From Gemmatimonadaceae bacterium (GTDB taxonomy: Bacteria > Gemmatimonadota > Gemmatimonadetes > Gemmatimonadales > Gemmatimonadaceae): a stretch of DNA of 64,000 bases. A program made the position numbers and the translations under genes. This document shows, in pieces, positions 37,992 through 46,713 of the stretch. Positions within the stretch are counted from its first letter, which is position 1. Every line of letters begins with the position of its first letter. The notes beneath the pieces are model-generated. The model worked only from the letters and a program-made list of their open reading frames with translations. It was not told where the DNA came from and searched no databases. The stretch lies in the NCBI GenBank assembly GCA_025929535.1, contig JAICLZ010000014.1, positions 1 to 64,000 on the forward strand. The letters run 5' to 3'.

Positions 37992-39004
37992 GCGGGAGGC
38001 GGCCCTCCGCTCGAGCCGCCACCGTTCGCCGGACCACGAAAGGCTGTATTGAAGGCGTCGCGCGCGCGCGTGAGCACATCGCCCACACTCGCGGCCGCGC
38101 GCCGCGACTGCTCGGCGTAATAATCGCTCGCGTCGGCGACATCGTCGCCGAGCGGACGCTGATCATCGCCCCGGCGCGGATAGTCGCCTCCCAGAATCCG
38201 ATCGTACGCGCCGCTCTTCTGCCACCGCTGCAGCTCGGCCGCACGCGCCGTGTTGAAGGGATGCGAGCGGAAGAGAAGGTTGAGCACCTTGAGCACGCCG
38301 TCGATCGCGTGTCCGCCGATCTCGTACTCCTCCGCCTGGACGAGAAATTCGTCGAGGCTCGTCTCGTCGTCGCCCGCACCGCCGCCCGCGAACTTCAGAT
38401 ACATCCCCATCGTCACGCGAGGATCCTGCGATGCGAGCAGCCCCGCGCGATCCGCGCTCAGCTCCGCCTTGCGCGACCACTCGAGCAGCGCGAGCTGGAT
38501 CGGGAGCGCGATCAATCCGAGTCCCGGAATCGCCGAGAAGCCGGCCTTGAGCAGGATGAGCGCGATCGTCGTGTACGTCGCGTGCCCGCTCATGATGTGG
38601 CCCAGCTCGTGACCGATCAGCACGCGCCGCTCCTCGCGCTCGAGCAGGCCGAGCGCGCCGCTGTTCAAGACGATGAACGGCCGCTCGAAGCCGACGGCCA
38701 TCGCGTTCACGAACGGCGTCTGCGAGACGAAGAGCTCGGGGCGCTCGCCCTTGTGATCGAGCGTTTCGAGCACCTCCGTGTACAGCGCGTCCAGCTTCGG
38801 ACGCTGGCGCGGACCCACGCGCACCGCGTCCGCCGTGAAGAAGAGCCGCACCCCGCGCTCGCCGATGAGCCCCATCACCTTGCGCACCACTTCATCGAAT
38901 CCCGGGATCGCCCGCAGCGCCTGCAGCGCCGCCCTGTCGGCCGGATGCTCCCACGCCGTGGACGAAATATCGGTGAGTACGATTCGCTCCGTGTGCTCCG
39001 GCAT
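37988..39004 (-). CDS. M48-family zinc metallopeptidase (Ste24/HtpX-like)
   Basis: A 338-residue peptidase with the M48 site VLIGHELGHIMSGHATY (HExxH) and a later AELSADRAGLLASQDP region that supplies the third zinc ligand. Two hydrophobic segments (TTIALILLKAGFSAIPGLGLIALPIQ) suggest membrane contact. The C-terminal 60 residues are charged and end in Gly/Pro-rich sequence. The ATG at 39004 has GGAG six bases upstream. It follows the transsulfuration gene by 14 bases. M48 proteases often act in membrane protein quality control; the substrate here is unknown. Confidence 0.88.
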   Translation of the reverse strand: MPEHTERIVLTDISSTAWEHPADRAALQALRAIPGFDEVVRKVMGLIGERGVRLFFTADAVRVGPRQRPKLDALYTEVLETLDHKGERPELFVSQTPFVNAMAVGFERPFIVLNSGALGLLEREERRVLIGHELGHIMSGHATYTTIALILLKAGFSAIPGLGLIALPIQLALLEWSRKAELSADRAGLLASQDPRVTMGMYLKFAGGGAGDDETSLDEFLVQAEEYEIGGHAIDGVLKVLNLLFRSHPFNTARAAELQRWQKSGAYDRILGGDYPRRGDDQRPLGDDVADASDYYAEQSRRAAASVGDVLTRARDAFNTAFRGPANGGGSSGGPPPA

Positions 39005-39018
39005 CGTCAGCTCCGCAG

Positions 39019-40188
39019 TTAGAGTCCGGCGAACGCCTGCTCGACGTCCTGCAGCAGGTCGTTCGTGTCTTCCACGCCGCACGAGAGCCGCACCATGCCC
39101 TCCGATATTCCCACCTCCGCCCGGCGCTCGGGCGGCACGGACGCGTGGGTCATGCTCGCCGGATGGCTGATGAGGCTCTCGACTCCTCCTAACGACTCCG
39201 CGAGCGAAAAGATTCGCACCTTCTTGAGCACCTGGTTTGCGAGCTCCTTCGTGCCCACATCCACGGTGACCATGCCGCCCATGCCGCGCATCTGCGTGCA
39301 CGCCAGCGAATGCTGCGGATGGCTTTTGAGGCCGGGATAGCGCACGCGGTCGTGGCCAAGGTGGTCCGCGAGGTACGCCGCGATGGCGCGCCCGTTCCTG
39401 TCGTGCGCGGGCATGCGGAGATGGAGCGTCTTGATGCCGCGCAGCACGAGCCACGAGTCGAACGGCCCCGCGACCGCTCCTGCTGCATTGTGAATGAACT
39501 GCAGACGCGCGGCGAGATCATCATCGATCAGTGCCGCCACTCCGCAGATCACATCGCTGTGGCCGTTCAGATATTTCGTTGCCGAGTGAAAGACGATGTC
39601 CGCGCCGAACGAGAAGGGCTGCTGAAAGAACGGCGTCGCGAACGTGTTGTCCACGATGAGCAGCGCCCCATGCGCGTGCGCGATCTCGGCCGCGCCAGCG
39701 AGATCGGTGATCTGCATGAGCGGATTCGTGGGCGTCTCGACGAGTATGGCCTTCGTGTTCGGCGTGCACGCATCCTCGACGCGTCGAAGGTCCGTCGTAT
39801 CCACGTAGGAGAAACGGAGGCCCAGATGCTGCAGCAGCTTGTCGAACAGCCGGAAGGTGCCGCCGTACACGTTCGCGCCGCACACGATGTGATCGCCGGA
39901 TTGGAAAAGTTTCATGATCGAGTCGAGGCAGCCCATGCCGCTCGCAAACGCAAATCCATGCTGCGCCCCTTCGAGCGAGGCGATCGTGCGCTCCAGGGCC
40001 TCGCGCGTGGGATTCTTGCCTCGCGCGTACTCGTACCCCTTGTTCTCGCCCAGCCCCTGCTGCACGTACGTGGACGTGAGGTACACCGGAGGCATGATCG
40101 CTCCGGCCAGCGGGTCTTCCCGCTCGCCCGCGTGGATGGCGCGTGTACCGAAGGCGGTGCCGCGATCGTCATCGAATATGCGTGTCAT
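39019..40188 (-). CDS. PLP-dependent transsulfuration enzyme (cystathionine gamma-synthase/lyase type)
   Basis: A 389-residue fold-type I PLP enzyme of the Cys/Met metabolism family. It has AIMPPVYLTSTYVQQ, YEYARGKNPTREALE, GMGCLDSIMKLF and the Schiff-base lysine in HSATKYLNGHSDV. SHPASMTHASVPPERRAEVG at the C-terminus is common to this family. Sequence alone does not separate MetB, MetC and cystathionine gamma-lyase with certainty. The ATG at 40188 is chosen; a TTG at 40200 adds four residues. It heads the leftward run containing the M48, purD, fpg and nuclease genes. Confidence 0.92.
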   Translation of the reverse strand: MTRIFDDDRGTAFGTRAIHAGEREDPLAGAIMPPVYLTSTYVQQGLGENKGYEYARGKNPTREALERTIASLEGAQHGFAFASGMGCLDSIMKLFQSGDHIVCGANVYGGTFRLFDKLLQHLGLRFSYVDTTDLRRVEDACTPNTKAILVETPTNPLMQITDLAGAAEIAHAHGALLIVDNTFATPFFQQPFSFGADIVFHSATKYLNGHSDVICGVAALIDDDLAARLQFIHNAAGAVAGPFDSWLVLRGIKTLHLRMPAHDRNGRAIAAYLADHLGHDRVRYPGLKSHPQHSLACTQMRGMGGMVTVDVGTKELANQVLKKVRIFSLAESLGGVESLISHPASMTHASVPPERRAEVGISEGMVRLSCGVEDTNDLLQDVEQAFAGL

Positions 40189-40211
40189 ACGTGCTCGCAA
40201 TTCAGGTGTAG

Positions 40212-41399
40212 GTGACGAAGCGCCAGGACATGGATCGCCACCTCGCTTCCACTTCGCTCAACCAAGATAGCGTGACCGCATTCCCTCTGCAGGCAGGCGC
40301 CGCCGCGCAGTACACCGCCGCTCGAGAGCTGGACAGCGCGCTCTCCCGGCGATGCCTCGTCGTGGACGATGAGCCACGGTTGCGGCAGGCGCTCGTACGG
40401 CTCATGCGCGGCGACGGCTTCACCTGCCTCGAAGCCGGCTCGGGCGTGGAAGCGCTCGCGCTGCTCGAGCAGGAGCAGGTCGCGCTCGTGCTCTCGGACA
40501 TGCGCATGCCGAAGATGGATGGGCAGGAGCTGCTTCGGAATTTGCGTCTCCGCTATCCCGACGTCGCCGTCGTCATGATCACGGCCGTGGCCGAGGTGGA
40601 GGTGGCCGTCGCGTGCCTGTCGCTCGGCGCGATGGACTACATCACGAAACCGTTCGTGTTCGAGGAAGTGCGCGCGCGCGTCGCCCAGGCGCTCGAGAAA
40701 CGGCGGTTGCTGGCCGACAACCGCGACTATCAGGAGCGGCTCGAGGTGCGAGTGAAGGCGCAGGCCGAGCGGCTGGAAACGCTGTTTCTGGCGAGCATCC
40801 AGTCCCTCGCGGACGCGCTCGAGCTCAAGGACCCGTACACGCGCGGCCACTCGGTGCGGGTGAGCCAGTACGGCGTCGCGATCGCTCGCGCGATGAAGCT
40901 GAGCGCCACACTCACCGCACAGATCGAGCTGGGCGGACATCTGCACGATGTCGGGAAAATCGGCGTGCGCGAGGAGGTGCTGCGCAAGGGGGGGCCGCTC
41001 ACGAACGAGGAGTACGAGCACATCATGACACACCCCGTGCTCGGGTGGCAGATTCTCAAGCCGCTGCTCGGCGAGAATCCGGTGGCGCTCAACATCGTGC
41101 GCTCGCACCACGAGCGGATCGACGGCAAGGGCGTGCCGGACAACTTCGCCGGCGAGGACATTCCGCTCGAGGCGCGCATCATAGCGGTCGCCGATGCGTT
41201 CGACGCGATGATGAGCAAGCGCCCCTATCGCAACGGGCTCACGTTCACCGAGGCGATGGCCGAGTTGCGCCGGGTAGCGGGAACGCAGTTCGACGTGAAC
41301 GTGGTGGATGCGTTCTTCGAAGTGGCGCGGAGCGAGACGTTCATCCCGGGCCACACGGGCGAGACGGAGGCGATCAAGCTTCGCGCGCCCAAGCGATAG
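40212..41399 (+). CDS. Response regulator with HD-GYP-type phosphodiesterase domain
   Basis: A 395-residue two-domain signalling protein. A receiver domain (about residues 48-160) has the phospho-Asp in LVLSDMRMPKMDG. A helical linker leads to an HD domain (about 195-380) with GHSVRVSQYGVAIARA, LGGHLHDVGKIGV (HD) and HHERIDGKGVPDN. The family's GYP motif appears as GVP, so activity on cyclic-di-GMP is uncertain. No partner kinase is adjacent. The start is either the GTG at 40212 (AGG five bases upstream) or the ATG at 40230. A hairpin follows the stop. Confidence 0.88.
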   Translation: MTKRQDMDRHLASTSLNQDSVTAFPLQAGAAAQYTAARELDSALSRRCLVVDDEPRLRQALVRLMRGDGFTCLEAGSGVEALALLEQEQVALVLSDMRMPKMDGQELLRNLRLRYPDVAVVMITAVAEVEVAVACLSLGAMDYITKPFVFEEVRARVAQALEKRRLLADNRDYQERLEVRVKAQAERLETLFLASIQSLADALELKDPYTRGHSVRVSQYGVAIARAMKLSATLTAQIELGGHLHDVGKIGVREEVLRKGGPLTNEEYEHIMTHPVLGWQILKPLLGENPVALNIVRSHHERIDGKGVPDNFAGEDIPLEARIIAVADAFDAMMSKRPYRNGLTFTEAMAELRRVAGTQFDVNVVDAFFEVARSETFIPGHTGETEAIKLRAPKR

Positions 41400-41419
41400 C
41401 GAGCGCCTCGGCGCTCGCT
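41398..41419. terminator. Symmetric hairpin between convergent HD-GYP and chemoreceptor genes
   Basis: AGCGAGCGCC (41398-41407) and GGCGCTCGCT (41410-41419) form a perfect palindrome that would fold into a nine- to ten-base-pair stem on both strands. It begins in the HD-GYP stop codon and lies in the 27-base gap between two convergent genes. No T-tract is present. A bidirectional terminator is likely. Confidence 0.55.
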
Positions 41420-41426
41420 CCGGGGA

Positions 41427-43160
41427 TCAGAGCTCGAAACGCACCATCACGCTCTTGAGCCGGGCCGCAATGTCCGCGAGATGCTGGCTGGATTCCGTCA
41501 CGTGCATCATCGACGCGGTCTGCTCCTGCACCACCGCGCTCACCTGCTCCGACGTGGATGCGTTCTGCTCCGCGACCACCGCCACCGCCTCGATCTCGCG
41601 CGCGAGCGACTCCGCCTCCTGATGCTGCGACACGGCGGACTCGACGATGCGGTCCACCGCGCCGCGGCTTCCTTCGATCTCCTTCACGATCTGCAACAGC
41701 GCGCTGCTCGATGAGCGGATGACGGACTCGCCAGCCGTCACGCTCGTGCTCACGTCGTCGATGCGCGACGACATCGAGGTGCTCGCCTGCTGAATTTCGG
41801 CGGCGAGCTGGCGAATGGTCTCGAGTGCGCGCCCGCTCTCCTTCGCGAGCTTCCGCACCTCGTCGGCGACTACGGCGAAGCCACGCCCGTGCTCGCCGGC
41901 GCGCGCGGCCTCGATGGCCGCGTTGAGCGCGAGCAGGTTCGTCTGCCGCGCGATCGCGCCGATCGTGTCCGTGATCTGGCCGATGCGCAGTGATTTCTCT
42001 CCCAGCTCGGCAACCGCGGGAAGCGTCTCGCTGGTGACGGACGAGATCCGCGCCATGCTCTTGAGTCCCTGCTCGGCGGCCTCGCCGGCGCGGTGCGCGG
42101 AGTCGGTCACGGCGTCGGCGGCGGTTTGCGCGCGCAGCGCGTGCGCCGAGGTCTCCTGCGCGCGCACGGCCACGCGTCCGGAGATGGCGACGACGATCTG
42201 AATGCCCTTCGTTTGCTGCGCCGCAGAGGTCGCGATCGATTGTGCGGCCGCAGCCACCTCCTCGGTGGATGCGCTCATCTGCTCGGCGCCTGCCGCGAGC
42301 TCGTCGGCGGTGGCCGCAACCTCTGCCGCGCCGGTCTCCACGTCGCGCAGCAGCGTGCGGAGACCGTCGCTCATGGTTCGGAACGAGGTTGCGAGCGCGC
42401 CGATCTCGTCGCCGGACTCGAAGGTGAGCTCGCGGCGCATGCTGCCGCGAGCGACGAGCTGTGCGTGCGCGGCGACTTCTTCAATGCCGTAGGTCATCTG
42501 GCGCGCGGCGATCAACGAAGCGGCGAGCGCGCCCACGAGTACGAGCAGGGGGATCCACGCGATGCGCATGAGATCCTTCGAGAGATCGGAGAGGATCGAA
42601 TCCGCATCGAGCGTGACGAGGGTGAACGCCGCGTCGGTGCCATCGCGGCGAAGAATGGGATACTCCGCGGCGATCACCCGGCCGACAGGTCCGTCGTAGA
42701 GTCCCGTCTCTCCGGCGGTGTTTTGCGTGAGGCTGTCCTTGAGCACGGCGGGCGGCGACCAGGTGCGGGTGTACTCCGTCTCGCCGGGGTTCCACGAGGA
42801 GTGCGCCAGAAAGCGATAGTCGCTTCCATCGCGCCGCACGATCGCTATTCCGCTGGTGAAATCGGTCGTGTCGCCGCCGTTCGCGAACCACGTGCGCTTG
42901 AGAATGCCCAGCACGTACGCGGACGCCAGCGCGGTATCGCCTTTCGAAACGATGACGTCCAGCGACTCGGGAACGATGGTGACGCTCGTGCTCGCAGCGA
43001 TGGCGCGCAGGCGGTGTGCGTTGAGTCGGGTGAGCTTCTGCCGGCTCGCGACGTAGACGGGCGTGAGCACGAGCGCGAGGGTGGCGAGCACCGCGGATGC
43101 GGTGATGAGTGCCATCTTCCAGCGGAATGGAAGTGTCGAGAAGTGGGAGCGAAGACTCAC
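41427..43160 (-). CDS. Methyl-accepting chemotaxis protein
   Basis: A 577-residue transmembrane chemoreceptor. It has TM1 (about residues 16-38), a periplasmic sensor (about 39-197), TM2 (about 199-221, [20 protein letters not shown]), HAMP (about 222-275) and a long signalling coiled coil. The hairpin tip contains [20 protein letters not shown] and [17 protein letters not shown], the kinase/CheW-contact signature. The sensor is a single Cache-like domain with no recognised ligand. The start is a GTG without a clear Shine-Dalgarno. It faces the HD-GYP gene tail-to-tail. No che genes are nearby. Confidence 0.93.
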   Translation of the reverse strand: MSLRSHFSTLPFRWKMALITASAVLATLALVLTPVYVASRQKLTRLNAHRLRAIAASTSVTIVPESLDVIVSKGDTALASAYVLGILKRTWFANGGDTTDFTSGIAIVRRDGSDYRFLAHSSWNPGETEYTRTWSPPAVLKDSLTQNTAGETGLYDGPVGRVIAAEYPILRRDGTDAAFTLVTLDADSILSDLSKDLMRIAWIPLLVLVGALAASLIAARQMTYGIEEVAAHAQLVARGSMRRELTFESGDEIGALATSFRTMSDGLRTLLRDVETGAAEVAATADELAAGAEQMSASTEEVAAAAQSIATSAAQQTKGIQIVVAISGRVAVRAQETSAHALRAQTAADAVTDSAHRAGEAAEQGLKSMARISSVTSETLPAVAELGEKSLRIGQITDTIGAIARQTNLLALNAAIEAARAGEHGRGFAVVADEVRKLAKESGRALETIRQLAAEIQQASTSMSSRIDDVSTSVTAGESVIRSSSSALLQIVKEIEGSRGAVDRIVESAVSQHQEAESLAREIEAVAVVAEQNASTSEQVSAVVQEQTASMMHVTESSQHLADIAARLKSVMVRFEL

Positions 43161-43357
43161 GGGAGATGGGTCGGGGGCTGGGCGTGCGAACAGCGGCGAA
43201 CAACCCGGAACGGGCGGGAACGGCGCTCCTCCCCGTATTCACGCGTGAGAGCGCGCCGTGTAACGAGTCGAGGCGAATCACGGAGCGCTTCGCTGATGCC
43301 AACCACATTGCAGACGCGCTCCGCTAGTTTTTTGGCACCGAACAGGGAGGCAGTCGC

Positions 43358-44722
43358 GTGTACGAGAAATTGATGGTCAGCGTGTCGGGCGTGCGGGGAC
43401 GTGTGGGCGATGGGCTCACCCCGGCCGTCATCTCGAAGTTCGCCGCGGGTTTCGGCGCATGGGCGCAGCGCACCGGAGCCTCCCGAACGATCGTGGTTGG
43501 GCGCGACTCACGTGTGTCGGGTCCGATGTTTCATCGCGCGACGATCGCGGCGCTGCAGAGCGTGGGCTGCGACGTGCTCGACGTGGGCCTCGCGCCAACG
43601 CCGACGATCCAGATGGCCGTCGAGAATGCGCATGCGGCCGGCGGACTGGCGATCACGGCGAGCCATAATCCGATCGAGTGGAACGCGCTCAAGTTCATCG
43701 GGCCGAACGGGCTGTTTCTGGATGGCGACGAAGGAAAGGCGATGCGAGCGGTGGTGGAGAGTGAGCTTGCGTACGCGACGTGGGACAGACTCGGAATTGT
43801 GACTCAGGACACCGACGCGATCGAGCGGCACATCGAGCGGGTGTTGTCGCTTCCCTTCATTAGTGTGGAGCGGATCCAAAAACGGCGATTCCGGATTGCG
43901 CTCGACTGCGCGAACGGAGCGGGCGGCGCGATCGTGCCTGCGCTGCTGGAACGTTTCGGATGCGAGGTGACGGGCGTCAATCTGGAAACAAATGGTCGCT
44001 TTGCCCACCCTCCTGAACCGGTAGCGGCCAATCTCGGGGAACTGGAACGACTCGTGCTCCACACCGGGGCAGACGTCGGTTTGGCGACCGATCCCGACGT
44101 CGACCGGTTGGCACTCGTGTCGGACGCTGGACGTGCCATTGGCGAGGATTGGACGTTGGCGTTGGCGGCGCGAGTGGCGCTGCGGTACCGCCCGGGTCCG
44201 GTGGTGGCGAACCTGTCGACGAGCCGAATCGTCGATGATGTAGCGAAGGAGGCGGGAACTTTCGTGATCCGGGCGCCGGTTGGTGAAGTGAACGTGGCGT
44301 TGCGCATGCGAACAGAGGGCGCGGCGATCGGTGGCGAGGGCAACGGAGGGGTAATTCTTTCCGAGCTGCACCTGGGCCGGGACGCGCCGGTGGGCGTGGC
44401 GCTGCTGCTGCAGATGCTGGTGGAGGACGGGGAACCGCTGTCGCGTGTGCTGGATCGGTATCCGCGATACCGGATCGTGAAGGACAAGCTGGATCGGCCG
44501 AACGCGCCGCTCGACACGGTGTACACCTCTCTGCGCGCCGGATTCCAGGACGCGGTGGTGGATACGCAGGATGGTCTGCGGTTGTCGTGGGATGACCGAT
44601 GGGTGCACGTGCGCCCTTCGGGAACGGAGCCGATCGTGCGCGTGATCGCCGAAGCACCAACTGATGAAGAGGCACGTGATCTGGTCGCGCGCTCGCGCGT
44701 ACCGCTCGATGCATTACGCTGA
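43358..44722 (+). CDS. glmM: Phosphoglucosamine mutase (GlmM-type phosphohexomutase)
   Basis: Converts glucosamine-6-phosphate to glucosamine-1-phosphate for UDP-GlcNAc synthesis. The 454-residue protein has VGRDSRVSGP, the phosphoserine loop ITASHNPIEWNALKF, the metal site DPDVDRLALV, EGNGG and the phosphate-binding RPSGTEPIVRVIAEA. Related phosphohexomutases share these, but glmS directly downstream (21-base gap) strongly favours GlmM. The GTG start has AGGGAGG seven bases upstream, the best ribosome-binding site I saw in the window. Confidence 0.9.
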   Translation: MYEKLMVSVSGVRGRVGDGLTPAVISKFAAGFGAWAQRTGASRTIVVGRDSRVSGPMFHRATIAALQSVGCDVLDVGLAPTPTIQMAVENAHAAGGLAITASHNPIEWNALKFIGPNGLFLDGDEGKAMRAVVESELAYATWDRLGIVTQDTDAIERHIERVLSLPFISVERIQKRRFRIALDCANGAGGAIVPALLERFGCEVTGVNLETNGRFAHPPEPVAANLGELERLVLHTGADVGLATDPDVDRLALVSDAGRAIGEDWTLALAARVALRYRPGPVVANLSTSRIVDDVAKEAGTFVIRAPVGEVNVALRMRTEGAAIGGEGNGGVILSELHLGRDAPVGVALLLQMLVEDGEPLSRVLDRYPRYRIVKDKLDRPNAPLDTVYTSLRAGFQDAVVDTQDGLRLSWDDRWVHVRPSGTEPIVRVIAEAPTDEEARDLVARSRVPLDALR

Positions 44723-44743
44723 CATTTTCCGGGAACGCGGTAT

Positions 44744-46570
44744 ATGTGCGGAATCGTTGGATACGTTGGACCTCGCTCGGCCACGCCACTGCTCCTCGAA
44801 GGATTGAGGCGCCTCGAGTACCGGGGCTACGACTCGGCTGGCATCGCCATCATGAACGGGAAGGGACTCGAGACTCGAAAGGCACCGGGGAAGATCTCGG
44901 AGCTCGAGGCGCTGGTGGCGTCCACACCGATCGTCGGCACCCTCGGCATCGCGCACACGCGATGGGCGACGCATGGCGCGCCGAACTTCATCAATTCGCA
45001 TCCGCAGATGAGCTGCGATGAGAAGATCGGAGTCGTGCACAACGGCATCATCGAGAACGGCTCCGCGCTGCGGCAGGCGCTCGAGGAGCTCGGTCACTGC
45101 TTCCGCTCGGACACCGACACCGAGGTGCTCGCACATCTCATCGAAGAGGTATACGAGGGAAACCTCGAAGAGGCGGTGATCGAGGCGCTCTCGCGAGTGG
45201 AGGGCACGTACGGCATCGCGGTGGTCTCGAGCGATGACCGGGACAAGATCGTCGCGGCGCGCAAGGGAAGTCCGCTCCTGGTCGGGCTCGGCGAAGGCGA
45301 GTACTTCATCGCGAGCGATGTCTCGGCGATTCTGGCGCACACGCGGCAAGTGATCTATCTCGACGACGGCGACCTCGCGGTGCTCGATCGCAACGGCTAC
45401 CAGATCATCGACATGAATGCGCTGCCGCTCGAGCGGGCGGTGGCGAGCATCGACTGGGATCTCGACATGATCGAACGCGGCGGCTTCGCGCATTTCATGC
45501 TCAAGGAGATCTTCGAGCAGCCCGACACCGTGAAGAACACGATGCGCGGCCGCCTGCTGAGCGAGACCGGAACGGCGAAGCTCGGCGGGCTCAATCTGAC
45601 GGCGGAAGAGCTGCTCACGTTCGACAACATCCTGATCACCGCGTGCGGCACGAGCTGGCACTCGGCGCTCATTGGCGAGTTCCTGATCGAGGAGCTCGCG
45701 CGCGTGCCGGTGGAAGTGGAGTACGCGTCGGAGCTGCGGTACCGGAATCCGATCATCAGCGAGAAGACGCTGTGCATCGTGATCTCGCAGTCGGGCGAGA
45801 CGGCGGACACGCTGGCGGCCATGCGCGAAGCGCAGCGGCGCGGCGCGCGGGCGCTGGGCATCGTGAACGTGGTGGGCTCCACGATCGCGCGCGAGTCGGA
45901 CGGCGGGATCTACATTCACGCGGGCCCGGAGATCGGCGTCGCGTCCACGAAGGCGTTCAGCAGCCAGGTGACGGCGCTCGCGATGTTCGCGCTCAAGCTT
46001 GCGCGACTGCGCGGGCTCACGGAGCTCGAGGGCAAGCGCATCGTCGAGGCGATGGAGAAGCTGCCGGGCCAGATCGCGGAGATTCTGGAGACGGCTCCGG
46101 CAATCGAGGAGATCGCGGAGCAGTTCAAGCACGTCACGAACTTTCTGTATCTGGGCCGTGGCTACAACTTCCCGGCGGCGCTCGAGGGCGCGCTCAAGCT
46201 GAAGGAGATCAGCTACATCCACGCGGAGGGCTACCCGGCCGCGGAGATGAAGCATGGTCCGATCGCGCTGATCGACGAGAACATGCCGGTGGTGTTCATC
46301 GCGCCGCACGATTCGGTGTTCGACAAGATCGTGTCGAACATTCACGAGGTGAAGGCGCGCGGCGGATGCGTGATCGCACTCACGAGCCGCAGCGAGCCCG
46401 CGCTTGCGGGAAAGCTGGACCACGAGATTCGCATTCCGGAAACGATCGACATGTTCACGCCGATCCTCGCCTCGGTGCCGCTGCAGCTGCTGGCGTACTA
46501 CATCGCGGTGAAGCGCGGCGCGAACGTGGACCAGCCGAGGAATTTGGCGAAGTCGGTCACGGTGGAGTAG
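44744..46570 (+). CDS. glmS: Glutamine-fructose-6-phosphate aminotransferase (isomerizing)
   Basis: Makes glucosamine-6-phosphate, the first committed step of amino-sugar synthesis for peptidoglycan and lipopolysaccharide. The 608-residue protein starts MCGIVGYVG, with nucleophile Cys2 of the glutaminase domain, and includes THGAPNFINSHPQM. Two SIS isomerase domains follow (ACGTSWHSALIGEF, ISQSGETADTLAAM and EGYPAAEMKHGPIALI). It ends PRNLAKSVTVE, the family C-terminus. It forms a two-gene unit with glmM. I see no glmS-ribozyme-like element in the 21-base gap. Confidence 0.98.
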   Translation: MCGIVGYVGPRSATPLLLEGLRRLEYRGYDSAGIAIMNGKGLETRKAPGKISELEALVASTPIVGTLGIAHTRWATHGAPNFINSHPQMSCDEKIGVVHNGIIENGSALRQALEELGHCFRSDTDTEVLAHLIEEVYEGNLEEAVIEALSRVEGTYGIAVVSSDDRDKIVAARKGSPLLVGLGEGEYFIASDVSAILAHTRQVIYLDDGDLAVLDRNGYQIIDMNALPLERAVASIDWDLDMIERGGFAHFMLKEIFEQPDTVKNTMRGRLLSETGTAKLGGLNLTAEELLTFDNILITACGTSWHSALIGEFLIEELARVPVEVEYASELRYRNPIISEKTLCIVISQSGETADTLAAMREAQRRGARALGIVNVVGSTIARESDGGIYIHAGPEIGVASTKAFSSQVTALAMFALKLARLRGLTELEGKRIVEAMEKLPGQIAEILETAPAIEEIAEQFKHVTNFLYLGRGYNFPAALEGALKLKEISYIHAEGYPAAEMKHGPIALIDENMPVVFIAPHDSVFDKIVSNIHEVKARGGCVIALTSRSEPALAGKLDHEIRIPETIDMFTPILASVPLQLLAYYIAVKRGANVDQPRNLAKSVTVE

Positions 46571-46588
46571 GGACGCGGGGTGAGAAGA

Positions 46589-46605
46589 GGCGCTGGTTCA
46601 GCGCC
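46589..46605 (+). terminator. Hairpin after glmS, no T-tract
   Basis: GGCGCTG (46589-46595) and CAGCGCC (46599-46605) pair perfectly around a three-base GTT loop, 18 bases after the glmS stop. No T-run follows, so termination here is uncertain. Confidence 0.4.
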
Positions 46606-46713
46606 GCACCGCTCGACGGCTGAAAGCGAGAAGGTAGTGGCGCCGGGATGTGGTGGCGAAGAACCACCCCGGCTCTCCATCTTTCATCCATCGATCTCTC
46701 GCGGTTGAGTCAC

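Noticed and set aside
44723-44743. glmS ribozyme upstream of glmS
   Set aside because: Only 21 bases separate glmM and glmS, too short for the ribozyme.
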